A stretch of 64,000 nt of DNA from Dyadobacter soli (GTDB lineage Bacteria; Bacteroidota; Bacteroidia; Cytophagales; Spirosomataceae). How positions within the stretch are numbered: position 1 is the stretch's first letter; every line of letters begins with the position of its first letter. The position numbers and the translations under genes are program-made. Under the pieces are notes generated by a model. The model was not told the origin of the DNA. It did not search any database and worked only from the letters and a program-made list of their open reading frames with translations. The stretch covers positions 62,001 through 126,000 of the forward strand of contig NZ_FNAN01000014.1 in assembly GCF_900101885.1 (NCBI RefSeq), read 5' to 3'. Shown piece by piece: positions 49,597 through 58,629 of this stretch.

Positions 49597-51546
49597 CTAG
49601 ATGAATGCCTTTAATGATTCGGGATTGCGCATCGTATCGATGTTGATACACTTGGCAGGGTCCTGGCCCATGAGTATCCGCTTCATCGGCGCTTCCATCT
49701 TTTTACCGTTGATCGTGTAAGGAATATCGCCTACCTGCTCGATAGTGTCGGGCACGTGCCGCGGGCTGTATTGCGTGCGTAGCGTGTCTTTGATCTGCTT
49801 CTTCAAATCTTCGGTAAGCTCCTTGTCCTTCGCCAGGACGATAAATAGCGAAATAGTCCCCTCACCATTCGATTTTTCGAGATAAACGGCCAGACTGTCC
49901 TTCACCTCCGGAATGCTTTCCACGGCGCGGTAAATCTCGGCAGTACCAATGCGCACGCCGCCGCGGTTCAAAGTAGCATCGGAGCGGCCATAAATAATCA
50001 CCGATTTCCGGTCGGTAATCTTAATCCAGTCACCATGGCGCCATACGTGCGGATACATTTCGAAATAACTGGAAACGTATTTTTCGTCATCCTCGTCGTT
50101 CCAGAAGTAAATGGGCATCGATGGCATAGGCTGCGTGATCACCATTTCACCCAGCTCATTCAAAACCGGCTTCCCATTCTCGTCGAACGCTTCGATCCTG
50201 GCACCGAGCATCCGGGATTGGATCTCGCCCGCGTATACGGGCAGGAGCGGGCAGCCGCCTACAAACGCGCTGCACACGTCGGTACCCCCGCTCAGGGAAA
50301 TCAGCCAAACATCCTTCTTCACTTGCTTGTAAATCCATTCAAATGCCTCGGGTGGTAGCGGGGAGCCCGTAGAGCCGATCGTTTCCAAATGATTGAGCCG
50401 CTCGGAAGTAATGCTGACGCCGCTTTTCATAGAGGCGATAAAGAATGCGGCACCGCTGCCGAAATGCGTGATTTTAGCTCTTTCTGCCAAAGTCCAGAGT
50501 ACCTGCGACGATGGGTAGGCTGGGGCGCCGTCGTACATGACCAGCGTAGCACCGCAAAGCAGCGAGCTTAATGCGTAGTTCCACATCATCCAGCCGGTAG
50601 TCGAGTACCAGAAATAGCGGTCGCCCGGCTTCACGTTCTGGTGCAGCGCCAATGCTTTCATATGCTCGATCAGACAGCCGCCGACGCTGTGCGTAATGGC
50701 TTTCGGCTTGGCTGTGGTGCCGGACGAATAGAGTATCCAGATCGGATGATCGAACGCGACCGGCTCGAAATCGATCCCGAAGTTTTCGAAATGCAGGATG
50801 TCGTCCCAGGCTGTGAACCGGTCCGGACGCGTTTCTGAAAATATGTTGGTGATCAATACTGTGTCCGCGACGCTAGGCAATGCCGCTGAAAGCTCGCCGG
50901 CAAATGTGGTGATATCGTACGTTTTGCCATTATAAACATAACCGTCGACTGTGAACAATACCTTCGGTTCGATTTGGGCGAAACGTTCGGTAATGGCTGG
51001 CTTGCCAAAATCCGGCGAGCACGACGACCACACCGCACCTACCGCATTGGTCGCCAGGAATGCGACTACGGCTTCCGGAATGTTGGGCAATATCGCAGCC
51101 ACGCGATCTCCGGGCTTGACGCCGCGCTGTTTCAGCCAGGTCGAAACGGCTGCTACTTCCGCTTCGAGCGTTTCCCAGGAGATTTCCACGGGTTCCGATC
51201 GCTCGGCCTGGAATATGATCGCCGGGCGGTCTTTGGTTTTATTCCTGAAAATATGTTCAGCGTAATTCAGTTTGGAACGGGTAAACCAGCGCGTGCCAAT
51301 GAAGCCGGTCAAAGGCCTTTGCAGCACTTCGAGATACAAATCGTGGGATTTGATATTGAAGTAATTCCAAAGACTTTCCCAGAAATCTTCCAGGTCGGTC
51401 ACCGACCAATCCCAGAGATCGTGGTATGAACGGAAATAGAGGCCCTTTTTGACAAACAGCCAGTCCATGTACTTTTTCAGATTGGACTGTTCCAACAGGG
51501 TCCTTCCCGGCTTCCATAACGGTTGCGTCTGCGCCTCAGCTGACAT
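49597..51546 (-). CDS. Acetoacetyl-CoA synthetase
   Basis: A 649-residue adenylate-forming ligase that activates acetoacetate with ATP and CoA. The A3 core YSSGTTAKPKAITHS, the WTVSDLE-like N-terminal region (DWSVTDLEDFWESLW), TTGWMMWN, and RSDATLNRGGVRIGTAEIYR of the hinge region are characteristic; the final GKKMEAPMKRIL holds the catalytic lysine. The whole-length pattern fits acetoacetyl-CoA rather than acetyl-CoA synthetases (LWKPG opening). Possible use: ketone-body or leucine breakdown. Divergent from the pseudouridine synthase gene. Confidence 0.92.
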   Translation of the reverse strand: MSAEAQTQPLWKPGRTLLEQSNLKKYMDWLFVKKGLYFRSYHDLWDWSVTDLEDFWESLWNYFNIKSHDLYLEVLQRPLTGFIGTRWFTRSKLNYAEHIFRNKTKDRPAIIFQAERSEPVEISWETLEAEVAAVSTWLKQRGVKPGDRVAAILPNIPEAVVAFLATNAVGAVWSSCSPDFGKPAITERFAQIEPKVLFTVDGYVYNGKTYDITTFAGELSAALPSVADTVLITNIFSETRPDRFTAWDDILHFENFGIDFEPVAFDHPIWILYSSGTTAKPKAITHSVGGCLIEHMKALALHQNVKPGDRYFWYSTTGWMMWNYALSSLLCGATLVMYDGAPAYPSSQVLWTLAERAKITHFGSGAAFFIASMKSGVSITSERLNHLETIGSTGSPLPPEAFEWIYKQVKKDVWLISLSGGTDVCSAFVGGCPLLPVYAGEIQSRMLGARIEAFDENGKPVLNELGEMVITQPMPSMPIYFWNDEDDEKYVSSYFEMYPHVWRHGDWIKITDRKSVIIYGRSDATLNRGGVRIGTAEIYRAVESIPEVKDSLAVYLEKSNGEGTISLFIVLAKDKELTEDLKKQIKDTLRTQYSPRHVPDTIEQVGDIPYTINGKKMEAPMKRILMGQDPAKCINIDTMRNPESLKAFI

Positions 51547-51681
51547 AATCTACTTGTTAATGAAGGTTTAGTTAGGTTAAAATGGCCATTTCAGCGGCAT
51601 TTCTCCGATAGTACTTATAAACGTTTCCATATCATTTTTGACATAAACCCATTCAAAAATTTTTACCCGGAAAAAATCACG

Positions 51682-51689
51682 TATCTTTG
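51682..51689 (+). promoter_or_regulatory. -7 element in the 301-base gap ahead of the pseudouridine synthase gene
   Basis: TATCTTTG is a full TAnnTTTG match. It would give a 5' leader of about 150 bases before ATG 51848. The gap (51547-51847) shows no ORF of note; it also contains the aacS promoter region on the other strand, which I cannot define. Confidence 0.5.
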
Positions 51690-51847
51690 CGGGCTAATTT
51701 TTTATAACACTAGTACTCTGACCATCAGATACGTTGGATAACCAGTTTTAGTGGCAATTCATACCATTTTGTGCGAATTAAAGCACTAATCGGTTACAAG
51801 GTAAATTTGTAAGAGGAAATAAATCCAGTAGTGATACTGCATTCCTA

Positions 51848-53629
51848 ATGAGAAACAGAAGTAATCCCAAAGGCGGCAACAGTTCCCGCCCATCAGCCGG
51901 TGGCTCCAAAGGTGGAGGCGGCTTCTTCAAACGTGCTAAACCAGAGGTAGAAAGCCGGTTCAGCAAGCCCAGCATTAAAAAATCCAGTCTGAAATTTTCC
52001 GCTTCTGCCGACAACAACGGCCAGAAAGCACGTCCAAGCTTCGATCACGAGAAGCCACGCGACGACCGTGGGAGCTTCGGTAAGCCGGGCTTCGATAAGC
52101 CGGGCTTCGGTAAGCCTCGCTTTGACAAACCTCGCTTCGACAAGCCCGAGTTCAAAAAATACGGCTCCGACAAAGGCGGTTCAAACAGCGAACGCCCGTT
52201 CCGTCGCGAAGGCGATTCTGCCGAGCGCGGTTTTAAAAAGGATTTTGGTAAAAAAGATTTCCGTTCGGGTGAGCGGAAACCATTCGGCGACCGTCCTGAA
52301 AGATCCGGATTCGGCGGAGGAGACCGCAACCGCGAGTTCAAACCCCGCTTCGACCGTGAAAATGACGAGCGCGAGTTCCGCCCACGCGCAGACAGGGATT
52401 CCCGCGATTTCAAATCACGTCCTGAAAGAGGCCATGGTGATCGTGAATTTAAGCCGGGCTTCGATAAGCCGCGTTCAGATAGAGATAATGGCGACCGTGA
52501 GTTTAAGCCACGTTCCGACAGAGACAATGGCGACCGTGAGTTCAAACCGCGTTCCGATAGAGATAACGGCGACCGTGAGTTTAAGCCACGTTCCGATAGA
52601 GATAATGGCGACCGTGAGTTCAAACCGCGTTCCGACAGAGACAATAGCGACCGTGAGTTTAAGCCGGGCTTCGATAAGCCGCGCGGTGAGCGTCCCGCAC
52701 GCTCATTCGATCGTAACGACCGTCCTACATTTAAAAAAAAAGACGATAGAGAAGAGCCCGGCGACAAACCTTACCGCTCACGGTTCCAGGACAATGAAGA
52801 GCAGGACCGCAGCGGGTTGGAGAGACGAGTAGGACGGTATGAAACCGCGCCGCGCTATAATCTTGACAGCTACGAGCACAAGAAAAAACCATCGGCAAGA
52901 CATAAGGATAAGGAGGAAACCGATGAAATCCGTTTGAACCGTTACATCGCGAATGCGGGCATTTGCTCGCGCCGCGAGGCCGACGACCTCATTTCTTCGG
53001 GCCAGATTTCGGTAAATGGCAAGATCGTCGCCGAAATGGGTTACAAAGTACGCCCTACCGACGTGGTGAAATACGGCAAGAAGGCATTAAACCCGGAGAA
53101 GATGGTGTATATCCTCATCAATAAGCCGAAGGATTACATTACCACTACCGACGATCCCGAAGAGCGCAAAACCGTGCTCGACCTGATCAAAGGCGCGTGC
53201 TCCGAGCGCGTGTACCCCGTAGGCCGCCTCGATCGCAATACAACCGGTTTGCTTTTGCTTACCAATGACGGCGAACTGGCTGAAAAGCTGACGCACCCTT
53301 CGAGCGGTATTAAAAAGATTTACCAGGCTGAGATCGATAAGCCGATTGCAACCGAAGATTTCGAACAGTTGCAGGCCGGAGTTGAACTGGAAGACGGTTT
53401 CATCCGCCCCGACGAAGTTGGTTTGGTAACACCGGATGCGCAGGTGGTAGGCCTCGAAATCCACAGTGGCCGCAACCGCATTGTACGCCGTATGTTCGAG
53501 CATTTGGGCTACGAAGTTCAGAAACTTGACCGTACCGTTTTCGCAGGTTTGAATAAGAAAGATCTGCCACGCGGTAAATGGCGCTTTTTGACGGAGAAGG
53601 AAGTGATTAAGCTGAAATTTCTGCTTTAA
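51848..53629 (+). CDS. RluB/RsuA-family pseudouridine synthase with long disordered N-terminus
   Basis: A 593-residue protein in two parts. Residues 1 to about 355 are low-complexity, dominated by Arg, Asp, Lys, Gly, Phe (blocks such as GFDKPGFGKPRFDKP and five 13-residue units of SDRDNGDREFKPR). Residues about 358-593 are a complete pseudouridine synthase: S4 RNA-binding domain (IRLNRYIANAGICSRREADD), catalytic Asp in VGRLDRNTTGLLLLTNDG, and HSGRNRIVRRMFEHLGYEV. RluB modifies U2605 of 23S rRNA in E. coli; the target here is inferred. The charged extension, common in Bacteroidota homologues, probably binds RNA or phase-separates. Confidence 0.93.
   Translation: MRNRSNPKGGNSSRPSAGGSKGGGGFFKRAKPEVESRFSKPSIKKSSLKFSASADNNGQKARPSFDHEKPRDDRGSFGKPGFDKPGFGKPRFDKPRFDKPEFKKYGSDKGGSNSERPFRREGDSAERGFKKDFGKKDFRSGERKPFGDRPERSGFGGGDRNREFKPRFDRENDEREFRPRADRDSRDFKSRPERGHGDREFKPGFDKPRSDRDNGDREFKPRSDRDNGDREFKPRSDRDNGDREFKPRSDRDNGDREFKPRSDRDNSDREFKPGFDKPRGERPARSFDRNDRPTFKKKDDREEPGDKPYRSRFQDNEEQDRSGLERRVGRYETAPRYNLDSYEHKKKPSARHKDKEETDEIRLNRYIANAGICSRREADDLISSGQISVNGKIVAEMGYKVRPTDVVKYGKKALNPEKMVYILINKPKDYITTTDDPEERKTVLDLIKGACSERVYPVGRLDRNTTGLLLLTNDGELAEKLTHPSSGIKKIYQAEIDKPIATEDFEQLQAGVELEDGFIRPDEVGLVTPDAQVVGLEIHSGRNRIVRRMFEHLGYEVQKLDRTVFAGLNKKDLPRGKWRFLTEKEVIKLKFLL
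52472..52666 (+). repeat. In-frame 39-bp tandem repeat (five units) in the pseudouridine synthase gene
   Basis: Units begin at 52472, 52511, 52550, 52589 and 52628, encoding 13 residues RSDRDNGDREFKP (fifth unit has NSD). Third positions differ between units (for example gataatggc and gacaatggc), so the array is not brand new. Related degenerate blocks extend upstream. Confidence 0.92.
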
Positions 53630-53644
53630 TACAAAGCATTAAAA

Positions 53645-53687
53645 ACAAGAAGGGCTGCGATGACATTCACCGCAGCCCTTTCTTTTA
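53645..53687. terminator. Bidirectional terminator between pseudouridine synthase and htrA genes
   Basis: AGAAGGGCTGCG and CGCAGCCCTTTCT stem with a short loop; A/T tracts at both ends between convergent genes. Confidence 0.85.
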
Positions 53688-53699
53688 TACTTTCAACTA

Positions 53700-55238
53700 T
53701 TACAATCTAAACCCAAAAGAGTACACATCGTAAGGTGCGTCAGGATAGAGTCCTTCAAACTGCACCATCGATTCCTCCTTGCCGGCGATTGCCGCTTCGA
53801 ACTCCTTCACAGTCTTAACAGCTTTGCCATTCACCTTGGTGATGATGAAGCCTTCTTCCACCTGCGAGCGGGCGAATTTGCCGCCGTCGATGGAAAGTAC
53901 TTTCACACCGCCGTCGATTTTGTAGCGAGACAGTCTTTGTTTTTCCTGATCGCTCAGGTTACCGAACTGCGCACCCAGCGAGCTCATTACCGCAGCTGAT
54001 TCGTCGCGTTTGATGATTTCGGAACCACCTGTTCGGTTACGCAATGTAATGTTCAAGTCTTTTTCCTTGCCATCGCGGTTTACGGTCACATTCACCTTAT
54101 CGCCAGGTTTGTGCAAACCAATCGATTGTTGCAATTCAGGGATCGAATGGATGTTCATACCGTCCACTTTCACGATCACGTCACCTTTGGCAACACCGCC
54201 TGCTTTTGCAGCGCTGTTTTCCGTAAAGTCACGCACGTAAACACCGTCGTTTACTTTCACACCGTATTCTTCGGCTTTGCGGCTATCGAGGTCGTCAAGG
54301 GAAATACCCAGGTAACCACGCTGTACATTACCGAATTTGATCAAATCGCTCGATACTTTTTTCACAATGCTCGAAGGCACCGCGAACGCATAACCTGCGA
54401 AGCTACCCGTAGGGCTGGCGATAGCCGTGTTAATACCGATCAGCTCGCCTTTCAGGTTTACCAATGCACCACCACTGTTACCAGGGTTCACAACGGCGTC
54501 GGTCTGGATGAATGATTCCAATGGAGAGTCACCGGCTGTGGCTGCGGTTGGCTGCATTTGGTTACGACGGCTCGACTGGCCGATAATGCCCAATCCACGG
54601 CCTTTTGCACTTACGATACCGGCTGTAACGGTAGATTCCAGGTTGAAAGGGTTACCCACGGCCACGACCCACTCTCCTACTTTCACCGCATCCGAATTTC
54701 CGATCGTCACGGCCGGCAGATCCTTACCTTCGATTTTGATCACGGCGATATCCGTAGAAGGGTCGGTTCCGATCACTTTCGCGCGGAACTTACCTTTGTT
54801 GTGCAGGGTCACTTCCAGTTCCTGCGCACCTTCCACCACGTGGTTGTTGGTAACAATGTATCCATCATTTGAAATGATTACACCCGAACCGGTCGCTTCC
54901 GATTGCTGCGGGCCGCGTTGGCCGCCTCCGAAATCATCACCGAAGAAGTCGCGGAAGATATCCGGGATCTGTTGCTGGCCGCGGGAGGCCTGGCGTGTAA
55001 CGGTCGATTTGATGTGCACGACCGTCGGTGTGGTAGCCTCGGCTGCGTAAACGAAATCGCCGGGAGCACCTGCCGGAGCGCCTGCCGAGGTAAAACGTGC
55101 TATATTTTCGGAAGCCGCTTCTTTGAAAATTACATCTCTATCACTATCAGGACCAAGGAGTTTGAGGCCAGCTATGGTTGACGCACTTGAAATCAACCCA
55201 ACCAACACCAAACCTTTCCAATTTGTTTTCATAGACAT
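53700..55238 (-). CDS. degQ: Do-like (HtrA/DegP family) serine protease
   Basis: A 512-residue periplasmic protease/chaperone. An N-terminal membrane segment (LVLVGLISSASTIAGLKLLG) precedes the trypsin-like domain with His in TNNHVVEG, Asp in STDIAVIKI and Ser in NPGNSGGALVN. Two PDZ domains follow (RGYLGISLDDLDSRKAEEYG and SLGAQFGNLSD to the end). A glycine/glutamine-rich LA-loop-like insert (DDFGGGQRGPQQ) lies near residue 105. It degrades misfolded envelope proteins. Start at 55238 or two codons later. Hsp20 lies upstream on the same strand. Confidence 0.94.
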   Translation of the reverse strand: MSMKTNWKGLVLVGLISSASTIAGLKLLGPDSDRDVIFKEAASENIARFTSAGAPAGAPGDFVYAAEATTPTVVHIKSTVTRQASRGQQQIPDIFRDFFGDDFGGGQRGPQQSEATGSGVIISNDGYIVTNNHVVEGAQELEVTLHNKGKFRAKVIGTDPSTDIAVIKIEGKDLPAVTIGNSDAVKVGEWVVAVGNPFNLESTVTAGIVSAKGRGLGIIGQSSRRNQMQPTAATAGDSPLESFIQTDAVVNPGNSGGALVNLKGELIGINTAIASPTGSFAGYAFAVPSSIVKKVSSDLIKFGNVQRGYLGISLDDLDSRKAEEYGVKVNDGVYVRDFTENSAAKAGGVAKGDVIVKVDGMNIHSIPELQQSIGLHKPGDKVNVTVNRDGKEKDLNITLRNRTGGSEIIKRDESAAVMSSLGAQFGNLSDQEKQRLSRYKIDGGVKVLSIDGGKFARSQVEEGFIITKVNGKAVKTVKEFEAAIAGKEESMVQFEGLYPDAPYDVYSFGFRL

Positions 55239-55383
55239 ATGTTGGGGTTATATTTTTATGGACAAATAACGTAAATCGATCAACAAATTATTCCCGCCGT
55301 AGATTCGTTTAACATCTTTTAACAAAGATATTTTATTTGAGAATTTACTAAAATATCCTGCCACAGGATTATCTGCCGGCTCC

Positions 55384-55416
55384 ATAAAAAAGGCGTTATC
55401 CTTTCGAATAACGCCC
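55384..55416 (-). terminator. Minus-strand terminator of the Hsp20 gene
   Basis: GGCGTTAT/ATAACGCC, 8-bp stem and eight-base loop, followed on the minus strand by TTTTTT. Confidence 0.82.
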
Positions 55417-55435
55417 ATTATGTAAGTCCGTCCGA

Positions 55436-55864
55436 TTACGCGATGTCGATCTGGCGGGCTGGTTTTTCTTTCGCTTCCTCACGTTTCGGCAATGCGATGC
55501 TCAGGATGCCATCGGCATAGTTCGCTTCGATCTTATCGCCATCCACGGTGTTAGGCAAGGTGAAGGTCCTTTGGAAAGATGCGTATTTGAATTCTTTCCT
55601 TGTGTACTTCTCGTTTGCATTCTCTTCCTTCTGCTCTTTCTCAGCTGAAATGGTCAGTTGATTTTTTTCAAGGTTGAGTTTGAAGTCGGATTTTTGAAGG
55701 CCAGGAGCCGCTACTTCGATGCGGAAGCCTTCTTTACTTTCAACCACGTTCACAGCTGGTACGGTGCCCGCAAATGCAGGAGTGTTGTATTCGTTAAAAA
55801 GATCCTTACCAAAAAATCCGTTCAAATAAGATGGACCTGCGAAATGTTTGACTAATGTGCTCAT
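55436..55864 (-). CDS. Small heat-shock protein, Hsp20 family
   Basis: A 142-residue ATP-independent chaperone. The alpha-crystallin domain spans about residues 38-135 (VNVVESKEGFRIEVAAPGLQ, YTRKEFKYASFQRTFTLPNT, and the ADGILSIALPK end of the domain), with a short N-terminal arm and C-terminal tail lacking a clear IxI. It binds unfolding proteins during heat or other stress. Two copies of a 15-base direct repeat lie 105-160 bases upstream and may mark its control region. Confidence 0.93.
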   Translation of the reverse strand: MSTLVKHFAGPSYLNGFFGKDLFNEYNTPAFAGTVPAVNVVESKEGFRIEVAAPGLQKSDFKLNLEKNQLTISAEKEQKEENANEKYTRKEFKYASFQRTFTLPNTVDGDKIEANYADGILSIALPKREEAKEKPARQIDIA

Positions 55865-55968
55865 TGTTATAAGGTTTTTGTTTTTAGTTTTTCAGTTTCT
55901 GCTAACCTCTCGGTTATGCTCCCTTTATAACAACTTCTGTTCCGGTGCTGAAAAAGTGAAAAATATGC

Positions 55969-56025
55969 GACAAAATGACCGATTTTCTCAAAATCACTAT
56001 TGTAAATACAGACAAAATGACCGAT
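55969..56025. repeat. Two 15-bp direct repeats upstream of the Hsp20 gene
   Basis: GACAAAATGACCGAT at 55969-55983 and again at 56011-56025, 42 bases apart (four helical turns), with a looser third version (ATGACAAAAAC) near 56040. The gap lies between Hsp20 and rnc, both minus strand, and holds no gene (55865-56102). Perhaps binding sites for a heat-shock regulator; inference. Confidence 0.5.
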
Positions 56026-56102
56026 ATGCGTTTTTGAAAATGACAAAAACACCAATAGCCCATTGGAAAACCAATGAGCAAGCATTAACCAATAAGTAAG
56101 GT

Positions 56103-56849
56103 TTATTTCAATTCAAGAATCGCGCAAGCTTGTTCAGAGGCAGATTGCTCGGCTTTCTTTTTGGTAAAGCCATTACCTGTCGTAAAAGGCTCGTCGTTCA
56201 CAAGAATTTGTGAAATGAATTCGCGGTGATGGCGGGTGCCCCGTTCTTCGAGTATTTCAAAACGGATTTCCTTGCCCTCGCGCTGCGCCCATTCGATGAT
56301 AAGGCTTTTGAAGTTCACATTGTTCTGGATAATGCTGTCCAGATCGTAATGCGTAATCAGCTTGCTGATAATGAAGGTCCGCGTGAAACGGAAGCCTTTA
56401 TCGAGGTAAATAGCGCCTACGAATGCTTCGAGCGCATCCCCGTACATGGACGAGCGTGGCGACATACCGCGGCGGTTGCCATCGTATTCGATCAGCCTGT
56501 CGAGGCCCAGCTTGCGCGAAATCTGGTTCAGCGACTCGCGGTTAACGATCCGGGAACGGATTTCGGTGAGGAAGCCTTCGTCTTTGTAGGGATATTTGGT
56601 AAAAAGAAATTCTGCTACCACCATGCCCAGCACCGCGTCGCCGAGGTATTCCAAACGCTCGTTCGATTCCCTGAAACCTTTGATAGCGGTTTCGCGGGAA
56701 GCGGAGGTATGCCTGAAAGCCAGCTGATAAACGCCGAGATTGGAAGGCTTGTCGCCTATGACATGCGCAACCGACTCCTTAAATTTTTTGTCCTCAGCAC
56801 TTCCGGTCCTGAAAAGGGAAAGTATCGGTATAAGAATTCGCTTTGCCAA
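56103..56849 (-). CDS. rnc: Ribonuclease III
   Basis: A 248-residue endonuclease that cuts double-stranded RNA, needed for rRNA processing. The catalytic signature ERLEYLGDAVLGMVVAEFL is at about residues 64-82; the second acidic site lies in YGDALEAFVGAIYLDKG; the dsRNA-binding domain fills the C-terminal 70 residues (NFKSLIIEWAQREGK, KKKAEQSASEQACAIL). It follows fabF by 14 bases, forming the common acpP-fabF-rnc cluster. Confidence 0.95.
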   Translation of the reverse strand: MAKRILIPILSLFRTGSAEDKKFKESVAHVIGDKPSNLGVYQLAFRHTSASRETAIKGFRESNERLEYLGDAVLGMVVAEFLFTKYPYKDEGFLTEIRSRIVNRESLNQISRKLGLDRLIEYDGNRRGMSPRSSMYGDALEAFVGAIYLDKGFRFTRTFIISKLITHYDLDSIIQNNVNFKSLIIEWAQREGKEIRFEILEERGTRHHREFISQILVNDEPFTTGNGFTKKKAEQSASEQACAILELK

Positions 56850-56863
56850 TGGTAGAGTATTAA

Positions 56864-58117
56864 TCAGTCTTCGTACTTCTTGAAAACGACTGACGCATTA
56901 TGACCTCCGAAACCGAATGTATTGCTCAAAGCGACATTTACGCGACGTTTTTCAGCTTTGTTGAATGTAAGCTTCAACCGCGGATTGATTTCCGGGTCGT
57001 CGGTAAAGTGGTTAATGGTAGGCGGCACGACCTGGTCTTTGATCGCCATGATACAGGCGGCAGCTTCAATCGCTCCTGCTCCTCCCAATAAATGCCCTGT
57101 CATCGATTTCGTAGAGCTGATATTCAGATCATATGCATGCTCGCCGAAGAATTTTTCTATGGCTTTGATCTCCTGCGGATCACCGATCGGGGTAGATGTA
57201 CCGTGGGTGTTGATGTAGTCGATGTCCTCAGGCTTGATACCTGCATTCTCGACTGCATTTTTCATTACAATAAACGCCCCCAATCCTTCCGGATGCGGAG
57301 CCGTGATGTGATAGGCGTCGGACGACATGCCCGCACCGATCATTTCGGCGTAAATTTTGGCTCCCCGTGCTTTCGCATGTTCGAGTTCTTCCAAAATAAT
57401 CGCCGCCCCGCCTTCTCCTAGCACGAAACCATCCCGGTCCTTATCGTAAGGGCGCGAAGCGGTTTCAGGCGAATCGTTTCTTTCGGACAATGCCTTTAAT
57501 GCATTGAAACCACCCACACCGGCAATCGTTACCGCCGCTTCCGAACCGCCGGAGATACACACATTCATCAAACCGAGTTTGATATAGTTGAATGCGTCGA
57601 TCAATGCGTTGGTTGCCGAAGCGCAAGCCGATACCGTGATAAAGTTGGGCCCCCGGAAACCATACCGGATCGACAAAACGCCAGAAGCGCTGTCGACGAT
57701 CATTTTCGGGATAAAGAAAGGGTTGAAACGGGGTGTTCTGCCGTTCTCGGAATAGTTCATCACTTCTTCCTCGAAAGTTTTGAGGCCACCGATACCGGAG
57801 CCCCAAATTACACCGGCTTTGTCGAGATCAAGCGTATCTGCGTCAAAGCCGGCGTCCTTCATCGCTTCATCAGCCGCGATGACGGCATACTGTGTAAAGG
57901 GGTCCATTTTACGGGCTTCTTGCCGGGGGATGTAATTCGTAACGTCCAGGCCTTTTACCTCACACGCAAAACGGGTGCGAAACTTTTCAGCATCGAACCG
58001 CGTGATGGGGGCTGCACCGCTTACGCCTGCAACCAGATTTGACCAAAAGGTAGGAACATCATTGCCAACGGGCGTCAGAGCGCCCATTCCTGTAATTACA
58101 ACTCGCTTAAAACTCAT
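56864..58117 (-). CDS. fabF: 3-oxoacyl-ACP synthase II
   Basis: A 417-residue condensing enzyme that elongates acyl-ACP with malonyl-ACP. The catalytic triad is intact: Cys in SACASATNA (about residue 165), His in NTHGTSTPIGD and His in SMTGHLLGGAG; VVITGMGALTPVG opens the protein. Length is normal for FabF. It lies between acpP (43 bases upstream) and rnc (14 bases downstream) in one operon, and would partner FabD at 5918 and the FabH-type enzyme at 23041. Confidence 0.96.
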   Translation of the reverse strand: MSFKRVVITGMGALTPVGNDVPTFWSNLVAGVSGAAPITRFDAEKFRTRFACEVKGLDVTNYIPRQEARKMDPFTQYAVIAADEAMKDAGFDADTLDLDKAGVIWGSGIGGLKTFEEEVMNYSENGRTPRFNPFFIPKMIVDSASGVLSIRYGFRGPNFITVSACASATNALIDAFNYIKLGLMNVCISGGSEAAVTIAGVGGFNALKALSERNDSPETASRPYDKDRDGFVLGEGGAAIILEELEHAKARGAKIYAEMIGAGMSSDAYHITAPHPEGLGAFIVMKNAVENAGIKPEDIDYINTHGTSTPIGDPQEIKAIEKFFGEHAYDLNISSTKSMTGHLLGGAGAIEAAACIMAIKDQVVPPTINHFTDDPEINPRLKLTFNKAEKRRVNVALSNTFGFGGHNASVVFKKYED

Positions 58118-58160
58118 AAAATTGGGACAGAATAGAAGATTGTACTGGTAAAAACCGAGA

Positions 58161-58397
58161 TTACTTCACGTTTTCTTCCAGATATGCAACAGCCTGACCA
58201 ACTGTACCGATGTTCTCTGCCTGATCGTCAGGGATAGAAAGATTGAATTCTTTTTCGAATTCCATAATCAATTCAACGGTGTCTAGAGAGTCCGCTCCCA
58301 AGTCGTTCTGGAAGTTTGCTTCCGGTGTAACCTCCGACTCTTCAACGCCGAGTTTTTCGACGATAATTTGCTTAACTCTTTCTGCAATTGCTGACAT
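58161..58397 (-). CDS. acpP: Acyl carrier protein
   Basis: A 78-residue acidic four-helix protein carrying growing fatty acids on a phosphopantetheine arm. The attachment serine is Ser37 in GADSLDTVELIM. MSAIAERVKQIIVEKLGVEE and VGQAVAYLEENVK frame a typical AcpP. First gene of the acpP-fabF-rnc operon, with a likely promoter 30 bases upstream. Confidence 0.97.
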   Translation of the reverse strand: MSAIAERVKQIIVEKLGVEESEVTPEANFQNDLGADSLDTVELIMEFEKEFNLSIPDDQAENIGTVGQAVAYLEENVK

Positions 58398-58427
58398 TTT
58401 ATAATCACTTTTTGGTTAAAATCGCCA

Positions 58428-58459
58428 CAAAGAAAGATATTTCAGTTCACTTTTTCAAA
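58428..58459 (-). promoter_or_regulatory. Promoter of acpP-fabF-rnc
   Basis: Minus strand: TTTG (58456-58459), 20-base spacer, then TTTCTTTG (58428-58435), one mismatch from TAnnTTTG. Same box and spacing as rpsU. Confidence 0.6.
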
Positions 58460-58629
58460 AATTTTTTAAACTGGCCTTTTTATTGCACAATCCCTGTTTA
58501 AAATAAAAAAAAGCAGGAAATCAGCCTTTTAGAAAGGTTTCATTCCAAGAAATATCTCCACTACAAAGAGAACATTACGGATAGCCGTACATTCGCAAAA
58601 CATTTATCAATATCTATACCAACACCAGT

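Noticed and set aside
52472..52666. Regularly spaced repeats that could suggest a CRISPR array
   Set aside because: Units are contiguous 39-bp in-frame coding repeats with no unique spacers and no cas genes nearby.
52045..52767. Antisense ORF of 240 codons opposite the repeat-rich part of the pseudouridine synthase
   Set aside because: Its Ser/Arg/Leu/Pro repeats are the mirror of the 39-bp repeat array; no start signal or homology.
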